DNA from: CAZISM01 sp964541895
GTDB taxonomy: Bacteria; Zhuqueibacterota; Zhuqueibacteria; Residuimicrobiales; Residuimicrobiaceae
Assembly (NCBI GenBank): GCA_964541895.1
Contig: CAZISM010000017.1
Span: 1 to 63,289 of the forward strand
Length of the DNA stretch: 63,289 nt
Direction: 5' to 3'
Shown: piece by piece, positions 53,093-60,946 of the stretch
Layout of the letters: the number at the start of each line of letters is the position of its first letter
Numbering within the stretch: the stretch's first letter is position 1
Notes under the pieces: model-generated
The model's database searches: none
What the model was told of the DNA's origin: nothing
What the model saw: the letters and a program-made list of their open reading frames with translations, nothing else
Made by a program: the position numbers and the translations under genes

Positions 53093-54892
53093 ATGCGACG
53101 CTGGTATTTCGTTACCTTATCGATTCTGCTTGGCATCGGTTCCGTCCATGCGGACAAAAAGTACAGCATTGAGAACGTCCGTATTATGGCCAGGCTGCAA
53201 CCCGACGGAAGCATGCTGGTTAGCGAGCATCGTATGTATAACTTTAAAGGCTCGTTTTCCTATGCCTATCGCACGTTTGTCAAGGGCAAGGGGATCCGCT
53301 ACGATAATTTTTTTGTCTCCGAAGCCACCTATGACTATTGGCCGGATGAAAACAAGCAGCCCGGTTCTTTCCGTGTTGAAGACAAGGGCGATCAAGTGCG
53401 GCTCTACTGGTACTATAAAGCCAGGGACACCAGACGTACGTTTACCGTGCAGTATCGGGTCCTGGACGCGGTGCGGGTGCACCCTGACGGCGCCGTGCTC
53501 TATTATCAGTTTATCGGCAAGGACTTTGATCACTCACAAGGCCAGGTGCAGCTGCGCGTCGAGCCTCCGGCCGACCTGTCCCGATCCGATGTGCGGCAAT
53601 GGTTGCACGGGCCTCTGTGGGCTGAATCACAAACCGAAGAGAACGGCACCATTCTCGCCACCTGTAAGCGTTTACCGGCAAAGACATTCCTGGAGCTGCG
53701 CGCTCTCTATCCTGCGGCGGCGTTTGCCGGAGCAGCCAGAGACAGCAGCATGATCCGGGGGCAGGTGCTGGCAGAAGAAGCCACGCTGGCCGAAAAAGCC
53801 AATCAAATGCGGGAAAAAGAGATCGCCAGGCGCGAACAGCGGCAACGAATGAAAGAGGCGGCGCCGCCCATCGTCTTTACCCTCGCCGGCATCGGGCTGG
53901 TGCTGTACTGGATGCTGTTCAGCGGTGCCGGACCTCGTCCGAGCAAATCCGGCGGCTATACATCCATGGCGGAGTTGCCTGACCAAACACCGCCGGCCCT
54001 GGTGGGCTATTTGCTCAATATGCGCATGACAACAGGCGCGGATCTGGTGGCCACACTAATGGATCTGGCGCAGCGGGGTTACCTGCAACTGGTCGAAGAA
54101 AAGGGCAACGCGGCCAGCCTGTTCGGCAAGCGGGAAAAAACCGTATATGCTATGGTTTTGCAGCGCAGCGTGTGGCATCAAAAGCAGCATGAATTGCTCG
54201 ATTTCGAGCGTGACCTGATCGATTTTATTTTTAATCAGGTTCTGGGAGTTCGCGATCGCGTTGAAATGGATGAACTGAAAAAGCAGACCGGTAAAATGAG
54301 GCGCTTTTTTGTCAATTGGGTAAAGCAGGTCAAGGCCGCCGCGGACACACGCAATTATTACGATCGACTCAGTATTCGCAATATGTATTATGCCATGATC
54401 GTCAGCGGTGTGCTCTTTCTCCTCGGCCTGGGTTCATTGCCCTTTATCGAAATATGGGGATTGGTGCCGGTCGCTGCGGCGGTGCTCATTTTTGCAGGAT
54501 CGCTGCTGATCGTGCATCGCACCCAGGATGGCCAGCGGGCGTTTGAGCGCTGGCGCGGTGTCAAGCGTTATCTGAAAAAATACCAGTTTGAACGTGCAGA
54601 CCGGAGCCAGTGGCTGCGCTATGTGGACCGATATGTGATCTATGGGGTCGTTTTTGGCTTGTTCAAAAAGCATTATCAGAAACTGACGGCAGCGGTGCCG
54701 AACGGACAGCAGCACCTCTATTTTCCCTGGTACGCTCATTCGGCCGGTAGCTGGGGCGATGGCTCCCCGGCGGCTTTTGGCGCCGCGTTCGGCTCCATGG
54801 TGACCTCCATGAGCTCCTCCTCCGGTTTTGGCGGCGGGGCTTCGGCCGGCGGCGGCGGTGGTGCCGGCGGCGGCGGTGGCGGGGCTGGGTGA
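53093..54892 (+). CDS. DUF2207 membrane protein
   Basis: The 599-residue product has a signal peptide, a beta-rich extracytoplasmic domain of the DUF2207 type (YSIENVRIMARLQPDGSMLVSE and GSFSYAYRTF), a membrane span around residue 265, a cytoplasmic middle domain (ADLVATLMDLAQRGYLQLVEE, the winged-helix-like DUF2207 C-part) and two more spans near 445-480. It ends in a Gly/Ala/Ser-rich tail (GGGGGAGGGG), typical of the family. AGGA precedes the ATG. Function is not known for the family. It stands alone on the plus strand. Confidence 0.88.
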   Translation: MRRWYFVTLSILLGIGSVHADKKYSIENVRIMARLQPDGSMLVSEHRMYNFKGSFSYAYRTFVKGKGIRYDNFFVSEATYDYWPDENKQPGSFRVEDKGDQVRLYWYYKARDTRRTFTVQYRVLDAVRVHPDGAVLYYQFIGKDFDHSQGQVQLRVEPPADLSRSDVRQWLHGPLWAESQTEENGTILATCKRLPAKTFLELRALYPAAAFAGAARDSSMIRGQVLAEEATLAEKANQMREKEIARREQRQRMKEAAPPIVFTLAGIGLVLYWMLFSGAGPRPSKSGGYTSMAELPDQTPPALVGYLLNMRMTTGADLVATLMDLAQRGYLQLVEEKGNAASLFGKREKTVYAMVLQRSVWHQKQHELLDFERDLIDFIFNQVLGVRDRVEMDELKKQTGKMRRFFVNWVKQVKAAADTRNYYDRLSIRNMYYAMIVSGVLFLLGLGSLPFIEIWGLVPVAAAVLIFAGSLLIVHRTQDGQRAFERWRGVKRYLKKYQFERADRSQWLRYVDRYVIYGVVFGLFKKHYQKLTAAVPNGQQHLYFPWYAHSAGSWGDGSPAAFGAAFGSMVTSMSSSSGFGGGASAGGGGGAGGGGGGAG

Positions 54893-55048
54893 TCACCACC
54901 ATACCATCCCCGATGTAGTACACGGCACCTGCATACGGCACGTGGGCGAACGGTAACAGCACTATCGAGTTGAACAGGCATACAGCAGCAGCGCCAGGGG
55001 GCTGTAGTCTGTTCGACGCGTACTCGGCAACCTCTTTGAGCGCACACA

Positions 55049-55516
55049 ATGAATGTTTGGATCATATATGAATCCAGATTAGGTAATACCGCTCAACTCG
55101 CCATGGCCATTGCTCAGGCGGTCGCCCGCACTGATCGTGTTCAGGTTATGGCCGCGTCGAAAGCCGGTGTGCCGCGCGGCGTGGAGCTGTTGTTGATCGG
55201 CATTCCTTCCCATCGCCACCGGGCGCCGGATTGCGTGCTGGAATGGGTACGACGCTTGCCGGCCGGCGGACTCGCCGGTGTGCACATGTCCGTATTTGAT
55301 ATCCGCTATCAGCCTTTGCGCTGGTTTGAATCCTCCATAGCTCACAAAATAGGCCGGAAATTGTTAAGACTGGGTGCCACGTATGCTTCCATGCCGGAGA
55401 GCTTTTTTCTCAACGGCCATGAAGGACCCTTGCCCGACGAAGAGTTGCAGCGTGCCTGCTCCTGGGCGCAGAACATGATTGGCGGCTTTGAACGCTCGCA
55501 ACGGCAACGGGCCTGA
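55049..55516 (+). CDS. Flavodoxin-like protein
   Basis: The 155-residue product begins MNVWIIYESRLGNTAQLAMAIA, with the FMN phosphate loop (S-R-L-G-N-T; family T/S-x-T-G-x-T), and continues with a VELLLIGIPSHR strand and a long C-terminal helix. It is cytoplasmic and likely binds FMN. Flavodoxin-like proteins of this size carry electrons or act as oxidoreductases. The redox partner is unknown; the next gene (MscL) is unrelated. Confidence 0.75.
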   Translation: MNVWIIYESRLGNTAQLAMAIAQAVARTDRVQVMAASKAGVPRGVELLLIGIPSHRHRAPDCVLEWVRRLPAGGLAGVHMSVFDIRYQPLRWFESSIAHKIGRKLLRLGATYASMPESFFLNGHEGPLPDEELQRACSWAQNMIGGFERSQRQRA

Positions 55517-55558
55517 CCCCTGCACCGAATCACAACCGTATGTAACCAGGAGGGAATT

Positions 55559-56011
55559 ATGTTTAAAGAGTTTAAAGAGTTCGCCATGCGCGGCAACATG
55601 CTGGATATGGCCGTCGGTATCATCATCGGCGCCGCTTTCGGCACGATCGTCGGCTCGCTGGTGGCCGACGTATTGACTCCGCCTCTCGGCCTGCTCATGG
55701 GCAATGTGGATTTCAGCAACCTGTTTGTCGTACTCAAACAGGGCAGCACCGCCGGGCCGTACCTGACGCTGGCGGAAGCGCAAAAGGCGGGCGCCGTTAC
55801 CATCAATTACGGCATTTTTCTCAATCAGATTCTGAATTTTATCATCGTCGCCTTTGCCGTCTTTATGCTGGTGCGGTCGGTCAACAAACTGCGCAGAGAA
55901 AAACCGGCGCCGCCGGCGGAACCGACCAGTAAAGAGTGCCCCTACTGTTTTTCCGCCATTGCCATAAAGGCAACGCGTTGTCCGCACTGCACATCGGATT
56001 TGAAGGCCTAG
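55559..56011 (+). CDS. mscL: Large-conductance mechanosensitive channel with zinc-ribbon tail
   Basis: The 150-residue product starts at ATG 55559 behind CAGGAGG. It has the MscL pattern: FKEFKEFAMRGNMLDMAVGIIIGAAFGTIV (N-terminal helix and TM1), VLTPPLGLL, then TM2 with ILNFIIVAFAVFMLVRSVN. The C-terminus carries CPYCFSAIAIKATRCPHC, a CxxC-x10-CxxC zinc ribbon, found in some MscL subfamilies but absent in E. coli (136 residues). The channel releases solutes upon hypo-osmotic shock. Confidence 0.95.
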   Translation: MFKEFKEFAMRGNMLDMAVGIIIGAAFGTIVGSLVADVLTPPLGLLMGNVDFSNLFVVLKQGSTAGPYLTLAEAQKAGAVTINYGIFLNQILNFIIVAFAVFMLVRSVNKLRREKPAPPAEPTSKECPYCFSAIAIKATRCPHCTSDLKA

Positions 56012-56110
56012 ATCGTATGATGGAGGTTGGTCGCACACACCGGATCGGTTCATCGCCGCCTGTTCCTGCCACTAACCTCTGTGAAAACCAGGAGGATTGG
56101 ACGGAAGCCG

Positions 56111-57181
56111 ATGAATTCAAACAGGGCTAAATGGTCCGGCTTTTTGCTGCTGCTTTCTGTGTTGGCCGCCGCCGCTGGAGAGTCGCGGAGCGTCCGGCCG
56201 GTTCGCGACGATGTCGGGTTCTGCTGGGATATGGAAGCCATGAAACGGCTGGTGCTGTATCTGCAGCTGAATGAGACGGATATCGTCAATCCGGAAGGAT
56301 TGGTTGCCGGCATTTCACCGCATGACGATTACCTCTATGCCGGCCGTGTCTATTTTCCGCTGTTCCGTGCCATACGATGCCGCGAAGTGGTTGTGTTCGG
56401 GGTGACGCATGCAACGGTTCGCCAGGCGATCAACGATCCACAGGGCGTTCTGCTCCTGGATGATTTCAGCCACTGGCGCGGACTGAGCGGCGACATACCG
56501 GTATCGCCGTTGCGTGATTACATCGTCAGCCGTTCGGATACCGCCATGATCCGCGTCCACCGTCGCGCCCACGAACTGGAGCATTCGGTTGAAGCTCTCT
56601 TGCCATTTTTGCACTATTTCAACCCTGATATAAAACTGACCGCCATCATGGTTACGGCCATGCCCCTGGCCCGCATGGAAGAGGTCTCGGATCATCTTGC
56701 CGACCTTGTATGCCGCTATATCAGCGAGAACGATCTGCAGCCGGGACAGGATATTTTTTTCCTCATGTCCTCCGATGCCAACCACTATGGCCATGATTTC
56801 AACAACGCGCCGTATGGCGACGATGGCAAAGGCCACGCCATGGCCACAGCCGAAGATCTGGGTTTGGCCAGGAGCTATTTGACCGGCACCATGGATGGTG
56901 AAAAAATAACCGGTCTGGTAGGAGAACTGTGGGGAACCCGTTTCGATCAGACGGGCAATTTCCTCTGGTGCGGCCGTTACTCTATTCCCTTTGGCCTGAT
57001 GAGCATCGGCAAGGTCATGCAGCTCATCAACGATCGGCCGATTCGAGGCACCTTGATTCACTATTCCGACTCTTACACCGAAGGGGTCATTCCGCTCAAA
57101 CGCTCCGGCATGGGGATCACGGCGCCGTTTTCCCTCAAACACTGGGTCGGTTTTTTTTCCGCCGCCTATTACATCCGCTGA
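56111..57181 (+). CDS. Exported MEMO-family (AmmeMemoRadiSam B-like) protein
   Basis: The 356-residue product from ATG 56111 (GGAAG upstream) begins with a signal peptide (FLLLLSVLAAAAGES) and then the MEMO1 fold: GISPHDDYLYAGR, VVVFGVTHA, HELEHSVEALLPFLHYF, and MSSDANHYGHDF late. These carry the His/Asp/Cys-type cavity residues of the family. MEMO-family proteins normally sit in the cytoplasm beside AMMECR1 and a radical SAM gene; here neither is present and an export signal is. A longer in-frame start gives a non-secreted form but lacks support. Function unknown. Confidence 0.8.
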   Translation: MNSNRAKWSGFLLLLSVLAAAAGESRSVRPVRDDVGFCWDMEAMKRLVLYLQLNETDIVNPEGLVAGISPHDDYLYAGRVYFPLFRAIRCREVVVFGVTHATVRQAINDPQGVLLLDDFSHWRGLSGDIPVSPLRDYIVSRSDTAMIRVHRRAHELEHSVEALLPFLHYFNPDIKLTAIMVTAMPLARMEEVSDHLADLVCRYISENDLQPGQDIFFLMSSDANHYGHDFNNAPYGDDGKGHAMATAEDLGLARSYLTGTMDGEKITGLVGELWGTRFDQTGNFLWCGRYSIPFGLMSIGKVMQLINDRPIRGTLIHYSDSYTEGVIPLKRSGMGITAPFSLKHWVGFFSAAYYIR

Positions 57182-58149
57182 AAATAATTTTCCACGCCAG
57201 CCGCCACGTTTCTTATAAATCCTTCATAACGCATTCGCTTGAGCGCGGACTGCCGGACGTTGTTGTTGAATGTCTCTTCAGACCAAGTCGCCAATTCTGT
57301 TAATGGTGCGTTTTGCCACAGCGGCCGCGGTGCAAAGGCCGGCTCTGCGGTGGCAGTCGCCCTTTTTTGATTCCATGGGCAGACCTGCTGGCAGATGTCG
57401 CAACCGAAAATTCGGTTTGCCAGCGCTGAACGGTACGGCGCCGGTATCTCGCCCTTGTGTTCAATGGTCAGGTAGGAAAGACAGCGCCGGCTGTCGACGA
57501 CCGCCGGGGCGACGATGGCGCCGGTAGGACAGGCTTGCAGGCACAGGCGACAGCTCCCACAGCGCTCCTGCACCGCCGTGTCGGCCGCCAATTCGAGATT
57601 GGTGATGAGCTCGCCGAGAAAAATCCATGATCCCAGACGGGGTGAAATGATACAGCTGTGTTTGCCCATCCAGCCGATGCCGGCGCGGACGGCCCAGGCC
57701 TTTTCCAGCACCGGGGCGGAATCGACGCAGAGGCGACCTTCGACGGAAGGGACCAGATCATGTATATATGCGAGGAGGCTCTTGAGCCGTTTTTTGATAA
57801 GGAGATGATAGTCGTCGCCCCAGGCATAGCGCGAGATGCAGGCCTGATCCGGAGCGATAGCAGGTTCGAAAGGCGTATAATAATTGACAGCGACGACGAT
57901 GAGGGAGCGAGCGCCCGGGAGCATAACGCGCGGATCCAGGCGCATGGCGCGATGATTGTTCATAAACTGCATTGTGCCGTGAAAGCCCTGATGCAGCCAG
58001 GTGTCGAGCGACTCAGCCGGCAGAGCGTCTGCGGCGGCAAAACCGACCTGGTCAAAGCCGAGGCGGCGGGCGTGATCAATGATGTGGTGCTTAAGGTCCA
58101 AGTGTTGTTCCGGATTAAAGTGTTGAATCGACGGCCGGCCGGTTTGCAC
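57169..58149 (-). CDS. queG: Epoxyqueuosine reductase
   Basis: The 326-residue product starts at GTG 58149 (no earlier ATG in frame). It carries the QueG signature: cobalamin-binding N-domain (WLHQGFHGTMQFM, NYYTP), DSAPVLEKAWAVRAGIGWMGKHS, and two ferredoxin-type clusters CGSCRLCLQACPTG and CDICQQVCPWN. It reduces epoxyqueuosine to queuosine in the wobble base of GUN-decoding tRNAs. Other queuosine genes are not in the window. Its end overlaps the convergent MEMO gene by 13 bases. Confidence 0.95.
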   Translation of the reverse strand: MQTGRPSIQHFNPEQHLDLKHHIIDHARRLGFDQVGFAAADALPAESLDTWLHQGFHGTMQFMNNHRAMRLDPRVMLPGARSLIVVAVNYYTPFEPAIAPDQACISRYAWGDDYHLLIKKRLKSLLAYIHDLVPSVEGRLCVDSAPVLEKAWAVRAGIGWMGKHSCIISPRLGSWIFLGELITNLELAADTAVQERCGSCRLCLQACPTGAIVAPAVVDSRRCLSYLTIEHKGEIPAPYRSALANRIFGCDICQQVCPWNQKRATATAEPAFAPRPLWQNAPLTELATWSEETFNNNVRQSALKRMRYEGFIRNVAAGVENYFQRM

Positions 58150-58188
58150 CGGCCCGGCAACGATGACCGGGCCGGCGGACGCTCACAC

Positions 58189-59184
58189 TTATCGCAGCAG
58201 GCCGATGGTGAAAATCACAGCCCGGTCGTCAAAGTCGTTCAGGGTGACGGCATAGTCGAGATTAAGCAGGATTTGAAAATTATAGGTGCGGAACAGCCGC
58301 AGGCCGGAATGGGCTCTGAATTCAAAGCCGTCGCCTTTTCTCCCATCTTCGCGGTAGTAGCTGTAGCCGTTTGCATCGGTAAACATGGTGCCGTGGGATT
58401 CATGAGAGACCCAATGAAAGCCGAACGCACCGCCGATATAGGGACACACATCGGTGCGTGTCATCAGGTAGGAAGCATAGATGTTCCAGGCAAAACCTTT
58501 TTGGATGGCCAGCTGCGAGCCCAGACTGACCTGGTCGATCTCATAGCCGGTACGCAAGTCCATGGCAAAAGAGCGGCTCGATTCGTCATAGCCCTTTTGC
58601 GGATAGAGGTAGCCGAAAGAGAGTCCCATATATTTGCGGGCGGATCGCCGTCTCGGTTCCAGGGTCTCTTTTTTAGTGATGAGCCCGACCTGGGCGGTCT
58701 CCTGCAGAGGCTTGAGGGTGATGACGCTGAGCGCCATTCGTTTCATGACGGTTTCCAGATCTTCAACGGAATTGGCGGTGGTATTGTCGTTCAACAGAAT
58801 TCTGGTTCCGGCTACATCCAGCAACAGGTACTGGACGATCACTTTTTCGCCCAGCCGGTTCAGGGAACAGAGCAGGACCTGGTCGGCGTTCAGGCTGCGG
58901 CCGAGGGCATAGCCGCAGGCGGCTTCGGAGCAGAAGTGGTCGCCGGCTTTTTCCTGAATCTCGTTAGCAGGCATCAGCTCGTAACGGCCGCTCTTGTCCA
59001 TTTCCTGACGAAACAGCGCCTGAGCAGTGAGGGCGGACGCTTCATCGATACCGAGCGTAGCGAAGGGCAGCACCCCTAGACGTGGCTTTTTTGCCTCCGG
59101 CGACTGGCTGGCGACGATGCTCGCCGTCAGCAGCACCGCAGCCAGCGTGAGCAGGCGCCAAGAGTGGTGGCAGTAAGGTTTCAT
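58189..59184 (-). CDS. Exported TolB/CsgG-like N-domain plus beta-barrel protein
   Basis: The 331-residue product has a signal peptide, then an N-domain with KKPRLGVLPFATLGID and ALTAQALFRQEMDKSGRYELMPANEI, the pattern of TolB-N/FlgO-like domains also seen in CsgG-like proteins. From about residue 185 the sequence alternates like an outer-membrane barrel (YMGLSFGYLYPQ, DLRTGYEIDQVSLGSQLAI, WNIYASYLM, IGGAFGFHWVS) and ends in FTIGLLR. Domain fusion is by pattern. Probably a surface or periplasm-spanning envelope protein; it precedes queG by 39 bases. Confidence 0.65.
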   Translation of the reverse strand: MKPYCHHSWRLLTLAAVLLTASIVASQSPEAKKPRLGVLPFATLGIDEASALTAQALFRQEMDKSGRYELMPANEIQEKAGDHFCSEAACGYALGRSLNADQVLLCSLNRLGEKVIVQYLLLDVAGTRILLNDNTTANSVEDLETVMKRMALSVITLKPLQETAQVGLITKKETLEPRRRSARKYMGLSFGYLYPQKGYDESSRSFAMDLRTGYEIDQVSLGSQLAIQKGFAWNIYASYLMTRTDVCPYIGGAFGFHWVSHESHGTMFTDANGYSYYREDGRKGDGFEFRAHSGLRLFRTYNFQILLNLDYAVTLNDFDDRAVIFTIGLLR

Positions 59185-59225
59185 GATGACTACCTCGAAT
59201 TAGCCTCGATTCTCAATACATAGTA

Positions 59226-59248
59226 ATATAGCATCAATTGCTGTGCCA
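59226..59248 (-). promoter_or_regulatory. Candidate promoter: overlapping extended -10 and sigma-54-like element
   Basis: On the minus strand TGGCAC-N5-TTGAT (59248-59233) has sigma-54 spacing but GA instead of GC. It runs into TGCTATATT (59234-59226), a good extended -10. The TTGATGCTATA block also occurs before the giant gene at 8020-8030, which favours the sigma-70 reading. Confidence 0.4.
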
Positions 59249-59314
59249 AACCACAAGAATTCGTGTTTTCATCTATGTTGCGACCGGCCAAATTGTCCTG
59301 TATCTCGGGCGAAC

Positions 59315-59355
59315 GCCCGATTCATGGTTCCGCCCGAGGGAACATCCCTCGGGCG
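59315..59355. repeat. Adjacent GC-rich palindromes
   Basis: TCGGGCG (59315-59321) pairs with CGCCCGA (59324-59330); CGCCCGAGGGA (59331-59341) pairs with TCCCTCGGGCG (59345-59355). The second follows the first directly and both use CGGGCG. They lie in a 200-bp intergenic stretch. No T-run. Confidence 0.6.
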
Positions 59356-59384
59356 ATCACGGATCGAGGTCGGAACTGGCCGTG

Positions 59385-60179
59385 TTATCGTCCTTCCAGC
59401 AGTATGTTGCCATTTACGGTCTGCAGTGATATCTGGCCTTTGCCCTCTGCCAGCGTGCCGCTGAGAGAATTACGGGTGCTGGTCTGATTGGTCAGGGATA
59501 GATTCAGCAGAGAAATTTTACCCGCCACCAGCGCGGCATCGAAGCGGGCCGAAGTGGCTTTGGGAATGGTCAAATCGATCTCGCCGTTCACGGTTGCCAG
59601 CCGGCAGACGCCGTTCTCCGGCAGCTGCATCTGCACATCGACTGGTCCGTTGGTGGTGCCGGCGATAAGGGAACCGATAAATTCGCGAACTCTGATTTTG
59701 CCGTTGACCAGGTCGATGTGGGCGTCTCCCTGCAACCCATCGATAAAGACATCGCCGTTGACATTGCTTATTTCTACATTCCAGTCCAGCGGCACCCGCA
59801 GATGATAGTCCACTCTGCATTCCCTGCCGTGGGTGTTTTCCGGCTGGATGGTGCGAATGACCAGCTCTTCGTTGCCGGCGGCCTGGCTGACTTTAAGCTC
59901 ATCAAGATATGATTTGGCGTCGCGATAGCTGTCGGACGACACCTGCCGTTCGCCCCAGACCTGCACGGAGCGGCTGCCTTTAACGCCGACCACATCGACA
60001 GGGCCGTTGATGGCGGTCAGGCGCAGACGTCGCATCGCCGCGACCGGGACCTCGAATTCAAACTCGGCGGAGGCGCTGTGATAGGTGTTGTCCACGTTTT
60101 CAAACGGCTGTTCCACACAGCCGCCGATCAGGATCAGCACGAGGGCGGCGGCCGCGATATATGTTAAAACGGTCTTCAT
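59385..60179 (-). CDS. Lipoprotein with DUF4097-like beta-helix domain
   Basis: The 264-residue product from ATG 60179 (GAGGAG upstream) has a lipobox (LILIGGCVEQ) and then repeating short beta strands: LTAINGPVDVVG, ISNVNGDVFIDGL, VNGKIRVREFIG, TNGPVDVQM, VNGEIDLTI, LQTVNGNILLEG. The recurring xNGxV/Ixv motif is that of DUF4097 (putative adhesin) right-handed repeats. Outer-membrane anchored, role unknown. It begins 7 bases after the FecR-like gene. Confidence 0.82.
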   Translation of the reverse strand: MKTVLTYIAAAALVLILIGGCVEQPFENVDNTYHSASAEFEFEVPVAAMRRLRLTAINGPVDVVGVKGSRSVQVWGERQVSSDSYRDAKSYLDELKVSQAAGNEELVIRTIQPENTHGRECRVDYHLRVPLDWNVEISNVNGDVFIDGLQGDAHIDLVNGKIRVREFIGSLIAGTTNGPVDVQMQLPENGVCRLATVNGEIDLTIPKATSARFDAALVAGKISLLNLSLTNQTSTRNSLSGTLAEGKGQISLQTVNGNILLEGR

Positions 60180-60186
60180 GATCTCC

Positions 60187-60915
60187 TCACTTCCTGTTAA
60201 GCGCATCACCTCTCAATCGCTGCACAGCGGCTTCCAGAAAGGCCAGCCGTTCCATGGCATCGGCGAGGTGACACGGATTGTTCAGCAGTATGGCGCGGCT
60301 GTCGAGATAATAATCCAGGGCCTGGCCCGGCTGCTGTATCTGCTCAAAGCAATATCCCAATTCATATTGCAGCAGGCCGCATACGCTGACCTGTTCGTAT
60401 GATTTTTTCAGTTTATGATATTTGACGATGGCGTTGGTATAGAATCGTTGCTGCTGCAGCGCCCGGGCGCCGTTGAACTCTTTATCAGCAAGATCCGACG
60501 TTGCTTTTGCTGCTGTGCCGGCCGCTTTGTTTTCGCCGTGGACCACACTGACGCTGCCGATCTCGAGCCGGGTGCCGGCCGGCGGCGCCGGCAGTTTATC
60601 GACTTTTTGCGACATGATGTACAGAAACATCTCTTGCTGCGACAGACGGCGCAGATCCGCTATATCGATCATGGCCAGGCTGCCAAGGCGAAAGAGTGTG
60701 CCGTCCGCCAGCTGCAGGGTGACCCCGGATTCCGGGCCGGTCATGATGCTGTCCATATCCTCCAGGCTGATGCCGGCGTTGGCCAACGACCAGGATTCGT
60801 CCATACCGCGACGAATCTGTACTTGTCCGCCGATCTGCAGGATGCGCACCGGCGCGGTCAGCGCCGTCCCCAAGCCGGCCAGCAACAGGATGATAAAAAG
60901 GGGTATTCTTGACAT
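60187..60915 (-). CDS. Exported FecR-domain protein with TPR-like tail
   Basis: The 242-residue product from ATG 60915 (GAGGAG 8 bases upstream) has a signal peptide, a FecR-type domain (VRILQIGGQVQIRRGMDESW, GVTLQLADGTLFRLGSLAMIDI) and helical repeats at the C-terminus (NAIVKYHKLKKSYEQ, LQYELGYCFEQIQQPGQALDYY). FecR domains without a TM anti-sigma tail are usually peptidoglycan or surface-associated. It shares an operon with the lipoprotein and barrel genes around it. Confidence 0.75.
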   Translation of the reverse strand: MSRIPLFIILLLAGLGTALTAPVRILQIGGQVQIRRGMDESWSLANAGISLEDMDSIMTGPESGVTLQLADGTLFRLGSLAMIDIADLRRLSQQEMFLYIMSQKVDKLPAPPAGTRLEIGSVSVVHGENKAAGTAAKATSDLADKEFNGARALQQQRFYTNAIVKYHKLKKSYEQVSVCGLLQYELGYCFEQIQQPGQALDYYLDSRAILLNNPCHLADAMERLAFLEAAVQRLRGDALNRK

Positions 60916-60946
60916 GTACATTCTCCTCGATACACCGGGGCGGAGA

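Noticed and set aside
57658..59079. Plus-strand open frame of 473 codons opposite queG
   Set aside because: It lies antisense to well-supported genes (queG and the TolB/barrel gene), has low-complexity composition and no recognisable motif; it is a shadow of the real minus-strand frames.
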